Origin: an uncultured bacterium
GTDB lineage: Bacteria; Verrucomicrobiota; Lentisphaeria; Victivallales; UBA1829
Assembly (NCBI GenBank): GCA_902762495.1
Contig: CACWOL010000016.1
Coordinates: forward strand, 1 to 41,016
Reading direction: 5' to 3'
Length of the DNA stretch: 41,016 nucleotides
Made by a program: the position numbers and the translations under genes. Shown here one piece after another: positions 8,337 through 15,529 of this stretch (position 1 is the stretch's first letter; the number at the start of each line of letters is the position of its first letter). The notes under the pieces were generated by a model. The model ran no database searches, had not been told where the DNA came from, and worked only from the letters and a program-made list of their open reading frames with translations.

Positions 8337-8963
8337 TTACGAATACAGCATCTTGATCGAGAGGTACTGGAGAATCACGCCGGCCAGCACGAAGATGTGG
8401 AACACCGTATGCACAAACGGCTTCTTGATGAGGTACAGCAACGCGCCGATGGAGAACGCCACGCCGCCGCCGATCAGGTAATATGTGACCATCGGATCCG
8501 CAACGGTCCACAGGTTTTTCAGCAGCAGGAGCGACGCCCAGCCCATGACCAGATAGACGATCGTGGTTACGTACCTGTGTTTGAGCGTGATGAAGGAGAA
8601 AACGCCGCCGATGACTGCACACGCGCCGAGCGAGCAGAACCAGATCAGGCATTCGCGCGGCGCGGCGATGGCGTTCAGAATCGGCACGTAGGTCCCCGCG
8701 ATGGCGAAATAGATCACGGCGTGGTCGGCCTTGCGGACGGCGCTCTTCACCTCCTGGTCGCGGATGGCGTGGTACACGGAGGAAACGAGGAACATGGAGA
8801 AGATCGCGACGCCGTAAATCAGGGCGCAGACGATGAACGACGGCAGGGCCGAGTTCAGGATCAGTTGGTACGTGCCGTACACCGTGAGGACGGCGCCGAC
8901 GATGTGCGAGACGGAGTTGCAGATGTCCTCAGCCTGGGAATAATTCGGTGAAAGATCAGTCAT
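8337..8963 (-). CDS. trhA: TrhA / hemolysin III family membrane protein
   Basis: This 208-residue integral membrane protein of the TrhA (YqfA, hemolysin III) family, related to PAQR receptors, has about seven transmembrane segments covering nearly all of its length. Family signatures are visible: an N-terminal EDICNSVSHIVGA, SSVYHA near residue 62-67 (the conserved Ser and His), ADHAVIYFAIAGTYVP (about 79-94) and HTVFHIFVLAGV near the C-terminus, giving the metal-binding Ser/His set of the superfamily. Bacterial members have been linked to membrane-energetics homeostasis; hemolytic activity is not implied here. It lies 30 bases downstream of cdaR on the same strand and is probably the last gene of the cdaA transcript. 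Confidence 0.92.
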   Translation of the reverse strand: MTDLSPNYSQAEDICNSVSHIVGAVLTVYGTYQLILNSALPSFIVCALIYGVAIFSMFLVSSVYHAIRDQEVKSAVRKADHAVIYFAIAGTYVPILNAIAAPRECLIWFCSLGACAVIGGVFSFITLKHRYVTTIVYLVMGWASLLLLKNLWTVADPMVTYYLIGGGVAFSIGALLYLIKKPFVHTVFHIFVLAGVILQYLSIKMLYS

Positions 8964-8993
8964 GGCTAGTTCAAACCCGGTTGAAAAAAGGTT

Positions 8994-9998
8994 CTATTTC
9001 GAGGCGGGCGAGACGACGGGTTCCAGCGTCACGGTAGCCTGGGCGGGGATCACCTCGACCACCTTGATGCGGCCGTTGTCGGACCAGCATTTGATATCGA
9101 CGGTATAGACGCCGGGCCGCGTTACGTCCGACAGGTCGAGGAACGGATGGATCTGCGTCTGGGAAATATCCGGCACGCTGTCGACGAGGACGGTCACGGA
9201 TTCGGGCTGGATCTTCGAAATGATGAGGTTGTTCGCGCCGGTCCTGCCGAAGAGGACCTGAACGGGGATACCGTCGAAGGCGCGCGGCTTGTTCTTCTCG
9301 ACTTTCACCTCGACTTTCACCTTGCCGGACAGGATCTCGATGTTCTTGTCGTAGGGCGAGACCAAGTCGACCTGACGAGAAAAGCTCTTGGTCACGTTCG
9401 CCAGAGGTATCTTTTCGGTTTCAAGATACTCGATGGTGTCGAGGAGCTTTTTCGGGCCGCGGATCGTGACCGGTTTTTCCGGCTGGACGAGCGACGCCTG
9501 ATATCCCTCCATCACCTCGGCGGAATCGCTGACCGGATGCACCGGGACGTCCTTGGTGTCCATGATGTCGATGTTCAGCGGCAGCATGTTGGGATTGACG
9601 GACAGCACGCGAAGCTCTTCGAGCACCACGTTCGAGCGCACCATGTCCTGGCGGAGCTCCACGGGCATATCCGTCTCGACCTGATATCTCGTCACGGGGC
9701 ACTCCAGGTAGAAATCGGTATTTTTCAGGCTCTTCTGCTCCTTCGGGACCTCCACGGAAATGTCGGCGGAAACGTCGCGCGGGATCAGCGTGACGCCCTC
9801 CTCAATCGCCACGAACCGGACGGGGACGCCCCGGACATCGATCTTGACCAGCTCCATCTGCGATTTGACGTTCTGGTACGCGTATCCTGTCAGCAGGCAG
9901 GCGAAGACCAGCGCGAAGAGCTTGCGCCAGAAATCGTGCCGGATGATGTGCGGGACATGCGGAAGAATCTTTCCCCAGAAATTGCGGATCGCGCTCAT
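8994..9998 (-). CDS. cdaR: CdaR-like YbbR-domain protein, partner of CdaA
   Basis: This 334-residue protein has one N-terminal membrane anchor (about 24-42) followed by extracytoplasmic YbbR repeats, about three of roughly 80 residues each. Each repeat has a beta-rich V.VRGVPVRF or PVTIRGPKKLL type pattern. YbbR proteins bind and modulate the CdaA diadenylate cyclase. The start codon overlaps the end of cdaA by 4 bases (9995-9998), so the two are translationally coupled, as in the Firmicutes cdaA-cdaR arrangement. The usual glmM third gene is not here; trhA follows instead. Confidence in the family is high and in the exact regulatory role moderate. Confidence 0.88.
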   Translation of the reverse strand: MSAIRNFWGKILPHVPHIIRHDFWRKLFALVFACLLTGYAYQNVKSQMELVKIDVRGVPVRFVAIEEGVTLIPRDVSADISVEVPKEQKSLKNTDFYLECPVTRYQVETDMPVELRQDMVRSNVVLEELRVLSVNPNMLPLNIDIMDTKDVPVHPVSDSAEVMEGYQASLVQPEKPVTIRGPKKLLDTIEYLETEKIPLANVTKSFSRQVDLVSPYDKNIEILSGKVKVEVKVEKNKPRAFDGIPVQVLFGRTGANNLIISKIQPESVTVLVDSVPDISQTQIHPFLDLSDVTRPGVYTVDIKCWSDNGRIKVVEVIPAQATVTLEPVVSPASK

Positions 9999-10849
9999 GC
10001 TTCACCATCCTTTCCGGCTTCGGCGGCCTCGTCCGGGGTCGCCAGACCCAGTTCCGCGGCCTTGCCGAACCGTTTCCACGGAGCCTTGCGTTCCAGCAGG
10101 ATCGTGCGGAGCTGGAACCGGAGTTCCTCGGTGTTCAGCCCGCGGATCAGGCGGCCCTTCTTCGCCAGGCTGATCAGCCCGGTCTCCTCGGAAACGACCA
10201 CCGCCACGGCGTCGGTCTCCTGCGAAATGCCGACCGCGGCGCGATGGCGCGTGCCGAGGCGCTTCCCGTTCACGAAATAATCCTCCTCGGCCAGCGGCAG
10301 TACGGCGTGTGCGGCCACGATGCGGTTGTTCTTGCCGATGACCACGGCGCAGTCGTGAAGCGGCGAGTTCGGGTAGAAAAGGGACTGGAGCAGCAGGGAA
10401 TCCACGCGGGCGTCCAGCGAGACCGCTGAACGCGTGGTGTCCGTAAGCCCGATGTTGCGCTCGAACACGATGATCGCGCCGGTCCGCGTAATGGAGAGCT
10501 GGGCCGCAGCCTCGGCCACTTGGTCGATCGTCTCCTGTCCGGTCCGGTTCGACACGAAGATACTGCCGGCCTGCGCGAACGCACGCCGGAATTCCGGCTG
10601 GAAGATCACGAGGATGGCGATACCGAGGGACGGGATCAGACATTCGATCAGCAGGAACCGCAGCACGGTCAGACGTTCCACGTAGTCGACCGCGATCGTG
10701 GCGGTCAGCAGGACGGCGATCACGCCGAACAGCACGTTGGCGCTGCGTGTGCCGCGCAGGAAATACAGGACCCAGTAGATCATCGCCCAGATGATCACGA
10801 AGTCGACGGAATAGAAAAGATATTTGACGATGACGTCCTGGTTCGGCAT
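9995..10849 (-). CDS. cdaA: CdaA-type diadenylate cyclase with altered DGA motif
   Basis: This 284-residue membrane diadenylate cyclase makes cyclic-di-AMP from two ATP. The N-terminus has about three membrane helices (12-30, 38-55 and 65-83), followed by the DAC domain (about 105-235). The LGTRHRAAVGIS motif (RHR at 201-203) and VSEETGLISLA are intact. The first catalytic motif, normally Asp-Gly-Ala, reads PLHDCAVVI, with Cys at residue 167 (codon TGC at 10351-10349). The metal-binding Asp166 is kept. The protein has the family's normal length (about 270-285). It is the first gene of a cdaA-cdaR-trhA transcript. GGAG lies about 11 bases before the ATG. Confidence 0.93.
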   Translation of the reverse strand: MPNQDVIVKYLFYSVDFVIIWAMIYWVLYFLRGTRSANVLFGVIAVLLTATIAVDYVERLTVLRFLLIECLIPSLGIAILVIFQPEFRRAFAQAGSIFVSNRTGQETIDQVAEAAAQLSITRTGAIIVFERNIGLTDTTRSAVSLDARVDSLLLQSLFYPNSPLHDCAVVIGKNNRIVAAHAVLPLAEEDYFVNGKRLGTRHRAAVGISQETDAVAVVVSEETGLISLAKKGRLIRGLNTEELRFQLRTILLERKAPWKRFGKAAELGLATPDEAAEAGKDGEA

Positions 10850-10875
10850 GATGCTGGTGTCTCCGCGGGTTTCGA

Positions 10876-10920
10876 ATCATAAAAAGATACCTCAAAAAAA
10901 CGAAAAAACAAGTATCTTTT
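10876..10920 (-). promoter_or_regulatory. cdaA promoter region with inverted repeat
   Basis: On the minus strand TATGAT (10876-10881) has a weak -35 TTCGTT (10899-10904) at 17 bases. A perfect 9-bp inverted repeat, AAAAGATAC (10882-10890) and GTATCTTTT (10912-10920), with a 21-base A-rich centre, straddles the -35. It may be an operator. Alternatively it is an AT-rich terminator stem for the upstream acyltransferase gene, since T residues follow it on the minus strand. Confidence 0.4.
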
Positions 10921-10964
10921 CTTAAAAAATCGTGAAAACGCGCGTTTTTATGCGGGCATGCGCG

Positions 10965-11013
10965 GGAGGACAAGTCATCCACGGAAAATGCAGTGTCCGG
11001 CTCCGACCGGATA
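10965..11013. repeat. second copy of the paired-hairpin repeat
   Basis: GGAGGACAAGTCATCC (10965-10980) differs by one base from the palindrome at 1001-1016 and is likewise preceded by GCG. It is followed by TGTCCGG-ctccga-CCGGATA (10994-11013). The apex GGCTCCG of this second hairpin is shared with 1032-1038, while the stem arms differ but still pair. As at the first site, it lies in the 3' flank of a minus-strand gene. Confidence 0.55.
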
Positions 11014-11042
11014 CGGATGATGCGGACAATCTGCCGTCACGG

Positions 11043-13769
11043 TCAGGCATTCAACGCCAGTTCACGCAGTTTCTTCAGGTCTTTTTTGCCGTTGCCGAGG
11101 AACGGTATCTTTTCCAGCGGGAAGAAGCTGTCGGGACGCGGCACCCAGAGGTTCGGCAGGCCGGATTCGCGGAGACGGTTTCCGGCTTCGACGGGATCGA
11201 GGCCGCAGTCGGCGGCGTAGAACACGATGAGCTGTTCGCCCTTGCGCGCATCGGGACGCGCCGTGACGGCCACCTTGCCTTCGAGGCCGTAGAACTCCTC
11301 CAGACGGTTTTCGATCAGCTCGTGCGGGACCATCTCGCCGCCGATCTTGCTGAACCGCGAAAGACGCCCCGTGATGCGGATGTAGCCGTCGCGGTCCATG
11401 GACGCGACGTCGTTGGTGTTGTACCAGCCGTCCGGGGTCATGGCGGCCGCCGTGGCGTCCGGGTCGTCCAGATAGCCGAGCATCACGGACGCCGATTTCA
11501 GCTGGAGCAGACCTTCTTTGCCCGGACCGAGCAGTTCTCCCGTGTCCACGTCCGCAATGCGCGCCGCGATCCCCGGCATGGCGACGCCGATGCTCCCATC
11601 CGGACCCGCCTCGCGTCCGACCGCCAGGAAATCCTTCGGCAGGTTCAGCGACACGATCGGCGACATCTCGGTGCAGCCGTACCCCTCGATGATGTGCAGT
11701 CCGGTCAGCTCGAAGAACGCGTCTGCGAGGCGTTTCTGAAGTTTCTCCGCCCCGGTCACCATCATGCGGAGCGAATCGAAATCGCCCGGCTTGCAGTTGC
11801 GCATGTAGGTCTGCAAAAAAGTCGGTGTGGAAATCAGCATCGTGACCTTGTCGTCGCGCACCGCCTTGCACACCCCCGCGCCGTCCAGCGGATTCGCCAC
11901 CAGCGTGACCTTCGTCCCCGTGACGCCGGGGAAGCACAGCCCGACCATCAGCCCGAACGCGTGGAAGAGAGGCAGGTTGCCGAGGATGCGTTCCGTGCCG
12001 TACAGCCAGTTCAGCTGCCGCCAGAAACTCCAGATGTTCGCCGTGATGTTGTGGTGGGACAGCAGAATGCCCTTCGGCATGCCCGTGGAACCGCTGGAGA
12101 ACAGGAGGGCGGCGGGGTGCATGAGGTCGGTGCCGCAGCGCGGCGAGACGAGGCGGATGAGCAGCTGATGCGGCAGGAGAATGATCTGCGCCGCGGTCAG
12201 AAGCTTGTCGGCCTTCGTGACGAGCTTCGGCAGGTCCTCCAGGAAAAACATCTCGTCGCGCACGGGTTTCTTCAGCTTGCTCAGGAAAAGACGGCTCGTG
12301 ATGACCGTCTTCAGTTTCGCGCGGTCGTACATGGACTGCATCACGGCGTCGCCCGCCGTGTAGTTCAGGATCGCCGGGGTCCGGTCGGCGAACATCACGC
12401 CGAGGAGCACGGCCACGGACACAGCCTTGTTCGGCAGCAACACGCCCACGAACTGCCCGTTGTCGCCGCGTTCCGCCAGGATCGCCCTCAGCTTCCGGCT
12501 GATGATGATCGACTGTGCGAGCATGGCGAAATTCGACAGTCCCTTCGGCGCGTCGGCGTCCTTGAACGTGCTTTCGAAGGGATGCTGGAGCGAACGCCGC
12601 AGATACCGGTAGTGAATGGTCTTCTCCCCGCGCACCGGCTTCATCTCCGCCTCGGCGCCAAGCTCCTGGATGCGCTGCCAGATGCGGAACCCGTTCCAGT
12701 CCGGCGGGATCGGCTCGCCGATGATGATCGTACCGGGGATCGGCAGCAGGCGCGGCTTGATGAACCGAAGTTTCCCGCCGTAGATCGTCAGCAGGCTCCC
12801 CCAATGAAGTCCCAGGCGCACCGGGACCACCGGAATGTCCGGCGACGGCATCAGTCGGTGCAGGCCCGAACGGAACGCGTGCGTGATGCCGTTCGGGGAG
12901 ATCGCGCCCTCCGGGAAGACGCAGACCGCGCCGCCGCGGTTCAGGACCGCGTGCGACTGTTCGATCAGACACCGCATTCTCTCCCGGTTCATCCCGCGCG
13001 GCACTTCCAGCGCGCCGCTCCAACGGAAAAACAGGTGCAGGCCGGGGAACCGGTAGAACGTCTCGTCCACCATGAACGTCACGCGGCGCGGTTTCAGGCA
13101 CAGGATAAAGATGAAATCAAGGAATGAAATATGGTTCGCCACGAGCAGGACTGGTCCGGCGTCCGGGTAATTTTCGATCCGGTCGATGCGAATCCGATAC
13201 AGCGTGTGCGACAGGATCAGCCCGAGCGTCCGCAACGTCAGCGAGGGACGCCAGATCAGCAGGGCGATCAGCCAGACCAGCAACGCGATTTCCATGACGC
13301 GGCCCCCCAGCGCGCCGCGCCAGAGCACGGCCATGGACAACGTCTTCGACAGGATCAGCAGGACCGCCGCGCTCGCGAAGACCGATTTGCCCGCCCCCAG
13401 CCCGAGGCGCGACCGGCACACCGTCGCCAGCAATTGCGAACCGATCCACAGAAACACCCAGAATCCGCCGCACGCCATCGCCAGGGCGAGACTGCGTTTC
13501 ACGTCGCCGCCCGTCCGCGACCAGTACAGTCCCAGCACAGCGAGCAGAAGACCCGGCACCACCGCGCCAACCAGTACTCCGTAATTCCGCGCGCACAGCA
13601 TCGACGCGAATCCCGCCGCGGCCGAAAGTCCGGCGAGCCATACGCCCCAGGCGGGGAGCGAGGAATACGGAACGGAACTCAGGACAAGCAGGCAGGCGCA
13701 GAGCAGGAGGGTGCCGGAAACGAAGACAATGATGGAAGTAACCGTCAGTTCAAGATTGTTTTTCATCAT
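11043..13769 (-). CDS. membrane-anchored acyltransferase / acyl-activating enzyme fusion (Aas-like)
   Basis: This 908-residue, three-part protein has an N-terminal membrane region of about five helices (residues 10-165). It is followed by a PlsC-type acyltransferase with the HxxxxD motif in NHISFLD (His213, Asp218) and FPEGAIS. The C-terminal half is an AMP-forming acyl-ACP/CoA synthetase domain with SSGSTGMPKG (near 555-565), the GYGCTEMSP motif and a C-terminal GRLSRFSKIGGE motif. The last two domains match bifunctional Aas (719 aa in E. coli), which reacylates lysophospholipids using fatty acids it activates itself. The ATG at 13769 is used here; a TTG at 13775 is in frame, and neither has a good ribosome site. 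The promoter lies at 13817-13845. Confidence 0.9.
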   Translation of the reverse strand: MMKNNLELTVTSIIVFVSGTLLLCACLLVLSSVPYSSLPAWGVWLAGLSAAAGFASMLCARNYGVLVGAVVPGLLLAVLGLYWSRTGGDVKRSLALAMACGGFWVFLWIGSQLLATVCRSRLGLGAGKSVFASAAVLLILSKTLSMAVLWRGALGGRVMEIALLVWLIALLIWRPSLTLRTLGLILSHTLYRIRIDRIENYPDAGPVLLVANHISFLDFIFILCLKPRRVTFMVDETFYRFPGLHLFFRWSGALEVPRGMNRERMRCLIEQSHAVLNRGGAVCVFPEGAISPNGITHAFRSGLHRLMPSPDIPVVPVRLGLHWGSLLTIYGGKLRFIKPRLLPIPGTIIIGEPIPPDWNGFRIWQRIQELGAEAEMKPVRGEKTIHYRYLRRSLQHPFESTFKDADAPKGLSNFAMLAQSIIISRKLRAILAERGDNGQFVGVLLPNKAVSVAVLLGVMFADRTPAILNYTAGDAVMQSMYDRAKLKTVITSRLFLSKLKKPVRDEMFFLEDLPKLVTKADKLLTAAQIILLPHQLLIRLVSPRCGTDLMHPAALLFSSGSTGMPKGILLSHHNITANIWSFWRQLNWLYGTERILGNLPLFHAFGLMVGLCFPGVTGTKVTLVANPLDGAGVCKAVRDDKVTMLISTPTFLQTYMRNCKPGDFDSLRMMVTGAEKLQKRLADAFFELTGLHIIEGYGCTEMSPIVSLNLPKDFLAVGREAGPDGSIGVAMPGIAARIADVDTGELLGPGKEGLLQLKSASVMLGYLDDPDATAAAMTPDGWYNTNDVASMDRDGYIRITGRLSRFSKIGGEMVPHELIENRLEEFYGLEGKVAVTARPDARKGEQLIVFYAADCGLDPVEAGNRLRESGLPNLWVPRPDSFFPLEKIPFLGNGKKDLKKLRELALNA

Positions 13770-13816
13770 GTTCAAAAAAACTCATAAAATGGAGATATGG
13801 GAGAGGATACTGCGAT

Positions 13817-13845
13817 AATATATCCCGCTCCGTACTCTTTTGCAA
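13817..13845 (-). promoter_or_regulatory. sigma70-type promoter for the Aas-like gene
   Basis: On the minus strand TTGCAA (13840-13845) and TATATT (13817-13822) have a 17-base spacer, about 48 bases before the start codon. It is divergent from the promoter at 13957-13985. Confidence 0.65.
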
Positions 13846-13956
13846 GTCTTTTTAGCCGGTTTCACCGATTTGTTTCAGACATTTCCCTCCAGCCAAAACG
13901 TTTTTTTCGTCTATACTTGAAAATTTGGAAAAAAGCATTTTTCTCCAAAGAATCAT

Positions 13957-13985
13957 TTGCATATTCCGGGGGAACGATGTATATT
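13957..13985 (+). promoter_or_regulatory. sigma70-type promoter for the TolC-like gene
   Basis: TTGCAT (13957-13962) and TATATT (13980-13985) have a 17-base spacer, 57 bases before the ATG at 14043. Confidence 0.65.
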
Positions 13986-14042
13986 TAGAGGTAATATTTC
14001 GCGAACAAAACATTTTACCCCAACGAAAGGCGACTGAACAGT

Positions 14043-15464
14043 ATGAAAATTCAAGTTTTGAGCGCTACCGCCGTTTCCGCGATCCTCCTCGCGGCCCTCA
14101 CCGCGTGCAACGTCGCGAAACCGCCTGCGGCCATTTCCAAGGACAAATATACCGAAATCACCGCGGAAGAGCACCAGCAGCTTCCGTCCGGACTCAAACT
14201 CCTTACGCTCGACGAAGCGCAGACCATCGCCGTCCAGAACAACCCGAGCTTCAAGGCCCGTTACTTCGCCGTTTCCCAGGCGCGTGCCCAATACTACAGC
14301 CGGTTCGCATACTATCTGCCCAGCGTGACGGCTTCCTACGATATGAAATCCTACCACAACCACGGTTATACCGAGGACGCCGGCGCCAGCTATAAGACCT
14401 ATACCTCCGCTCCGTCCATGACCGCCTCGCTGCTCGTCTTCGACAGCTTCCAGCGCGAAATGAATCTGCTGGCCGCCCGTTACAACTGGAAGAGCTCCGA
14501 ACAGCTTGAGCAGGACGCCCGCCGTCTGCTCCTCCAGAACGTCGCCTATGCGTTCAACAACGTGATGCTGGCGAAGGCCAGACGCGAGATCGCGCTTGAG
14601 GATATGCGCTACAACCGCCAGCTTCTCAAGGAAACCGAGCTCAAGTACGGCGTCGGCGCCTCCACGCTTTCCGACGTCCTCAACTTCAAAGTCAACTACA
14701 ACAACGCCGAGAGCAACCTCTACTCCGCGAACTACAACCTCGCCTCCTCGAAGTACGCGCTCGCCGCGCTCATGGGCCTCACCGAAGGCACTATCCCTGA
14801 CGACGTCGAATTCCCCGAGGAACTCTCGGTCGACGGCGAAATGCTCGCCGACGAGAGCGTCTACCTCGACGCAGCCCTCTCCAACCGTCCCGACCTGAAG
14901 GCTCTCCGTGAAACGCTCGAAGCCTCAAAATTCAGCTACTATTCCAGCATTGCCGCGTTCGGCCCGGTCGTCACGGCCAACCTCGGCGTCGGCTACAACA
15001 ACGCCGCCTCGCACTACAGTCCCTTCGCCTCCGATAGCGGTTACAAGTCGCACCAGGGCATCCGCAGAAACCGCTACAGCACGTTCTCCAGCGGCATCAG
15101 CGTCTCCTGGGAACTCTTCTCCGGCGGCAGGACCTTCTTCAACATGCGCGCCTCCCAGGCCGCGATGGAACAGGCCGAGTACACGCTCGCCGACAAGTGG
15201 ATCACCGTCATCAACGACGTCCGCACGGCCTATGAAAACTACATCGTCAGCCTCAAGACCGTCAAGCTCTACCAGAAGAACCTCGAGGCCGTCCGCAAGA
15301 TGCGCGACCTGGTCGACGACGAATACGAAGCCGGCAACTGCGCCATCACCCGTGTGAACGAAGTCCAGCGCGAATTCGTCAACGCCGAGACCTCTCTCGC
15401 GCAGGCCGTCGTAAGCATGCACAACGCCAAGGCGCAGATCCTCGCCGCGACCAACGCAAACTGA
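14043..15464 (+). CDS. TolC/NodT-like outer-membrane efflux lipoprotein
   Basis: This 473-residue outer-membrane factor of the TolC family forms the exit duct of tripartite efflux or type I export systems. Residues 1-22 are a lipoprotein signal with the lipobox LTAC (Cys22), as in the NodT/OprM branch. The mature part shows the two-fold repeat of long amphipathic helices. Typical short motifs include LTLDEAQTIAVQNNPSFKA near 55-75, NRPDLKALRETLEASK (about 280-295) and a second-half VSWELFSGGRTFFN. GAAAGG precedes the ATG by about 11 bases. No membrane-fusion protein or pump gene adjoins it, so its inner-membrane partner must be encoded elsewhere. One possible client is the signal-less FG-GAP protein at 5042, but this is speculation. 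Confidence 0.9.
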   Translation: MKIQVLSATAVSAILLAALTACNVAKPPAAISKDKYTEITAEEHQQLPSGLKLLTLDEAQTIAVQNNPSFKARYFAVSQARAQYYSRFAYYLPSVTASYDMKSYHNHGYTEDAGASYKTYTSAPSMTASLLVFDSFQREMNLLAARYNWKSSEQLEQDARRLLLQNVAYAFNNVMLAKARREIALEDMRYNRQLLKETELKYGVGASTLSDVLNFKVNYNNAESNLYSANYNLASSKYALAALMGLTEGTIPDDVEFPEELSVDGEMLADESVYLDAALSNRPDLKALRETLEASKFSYYSSIAAFGPVVTANLGVGYNNAASHYSPFASDSGYKSHQGIRRNRYSTFSSGISVSWELFSGGRTFFNMRASQAAMEQAEYTLADKWITVINDVRTAYENYIVSLKTVKLYQKNLEAVRKMRDLVDDEYEAGNCAITRVNEVQREFVNAETSLAQAVVSMHNAKAQILAATNAN

Positions 15465-15498
15465 TCCGACCCAAAAACCGCAATCCTGAACACAATCC

Positions 15499-15525
15499 GC
15501 GGGCCCTCGTCGGCCCGCATCTTTT
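15499..15525 (+). terminator. possible terminator between the TolC-like gene and gltX
   Basis: GCGGGCC (15499-15505) pairs with GGCCCGC (15512-15518) and is followed by ATCTTTTC. It sits only a few bases before the gltX start, where a ribosome site would be expected, so it could instead act as an attenuator or sequester the start. Confidence 0.5.
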
Positions 15526-15529
15526 CATC

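Noticed and set aside
10932..13127. 731-codon plus-strand frame antisense to the Aas-like gene
   Set aside because: Arg/His/Asp-rich shadow of a gene with clear PlsC and AMP-binding motifs on the other strand.
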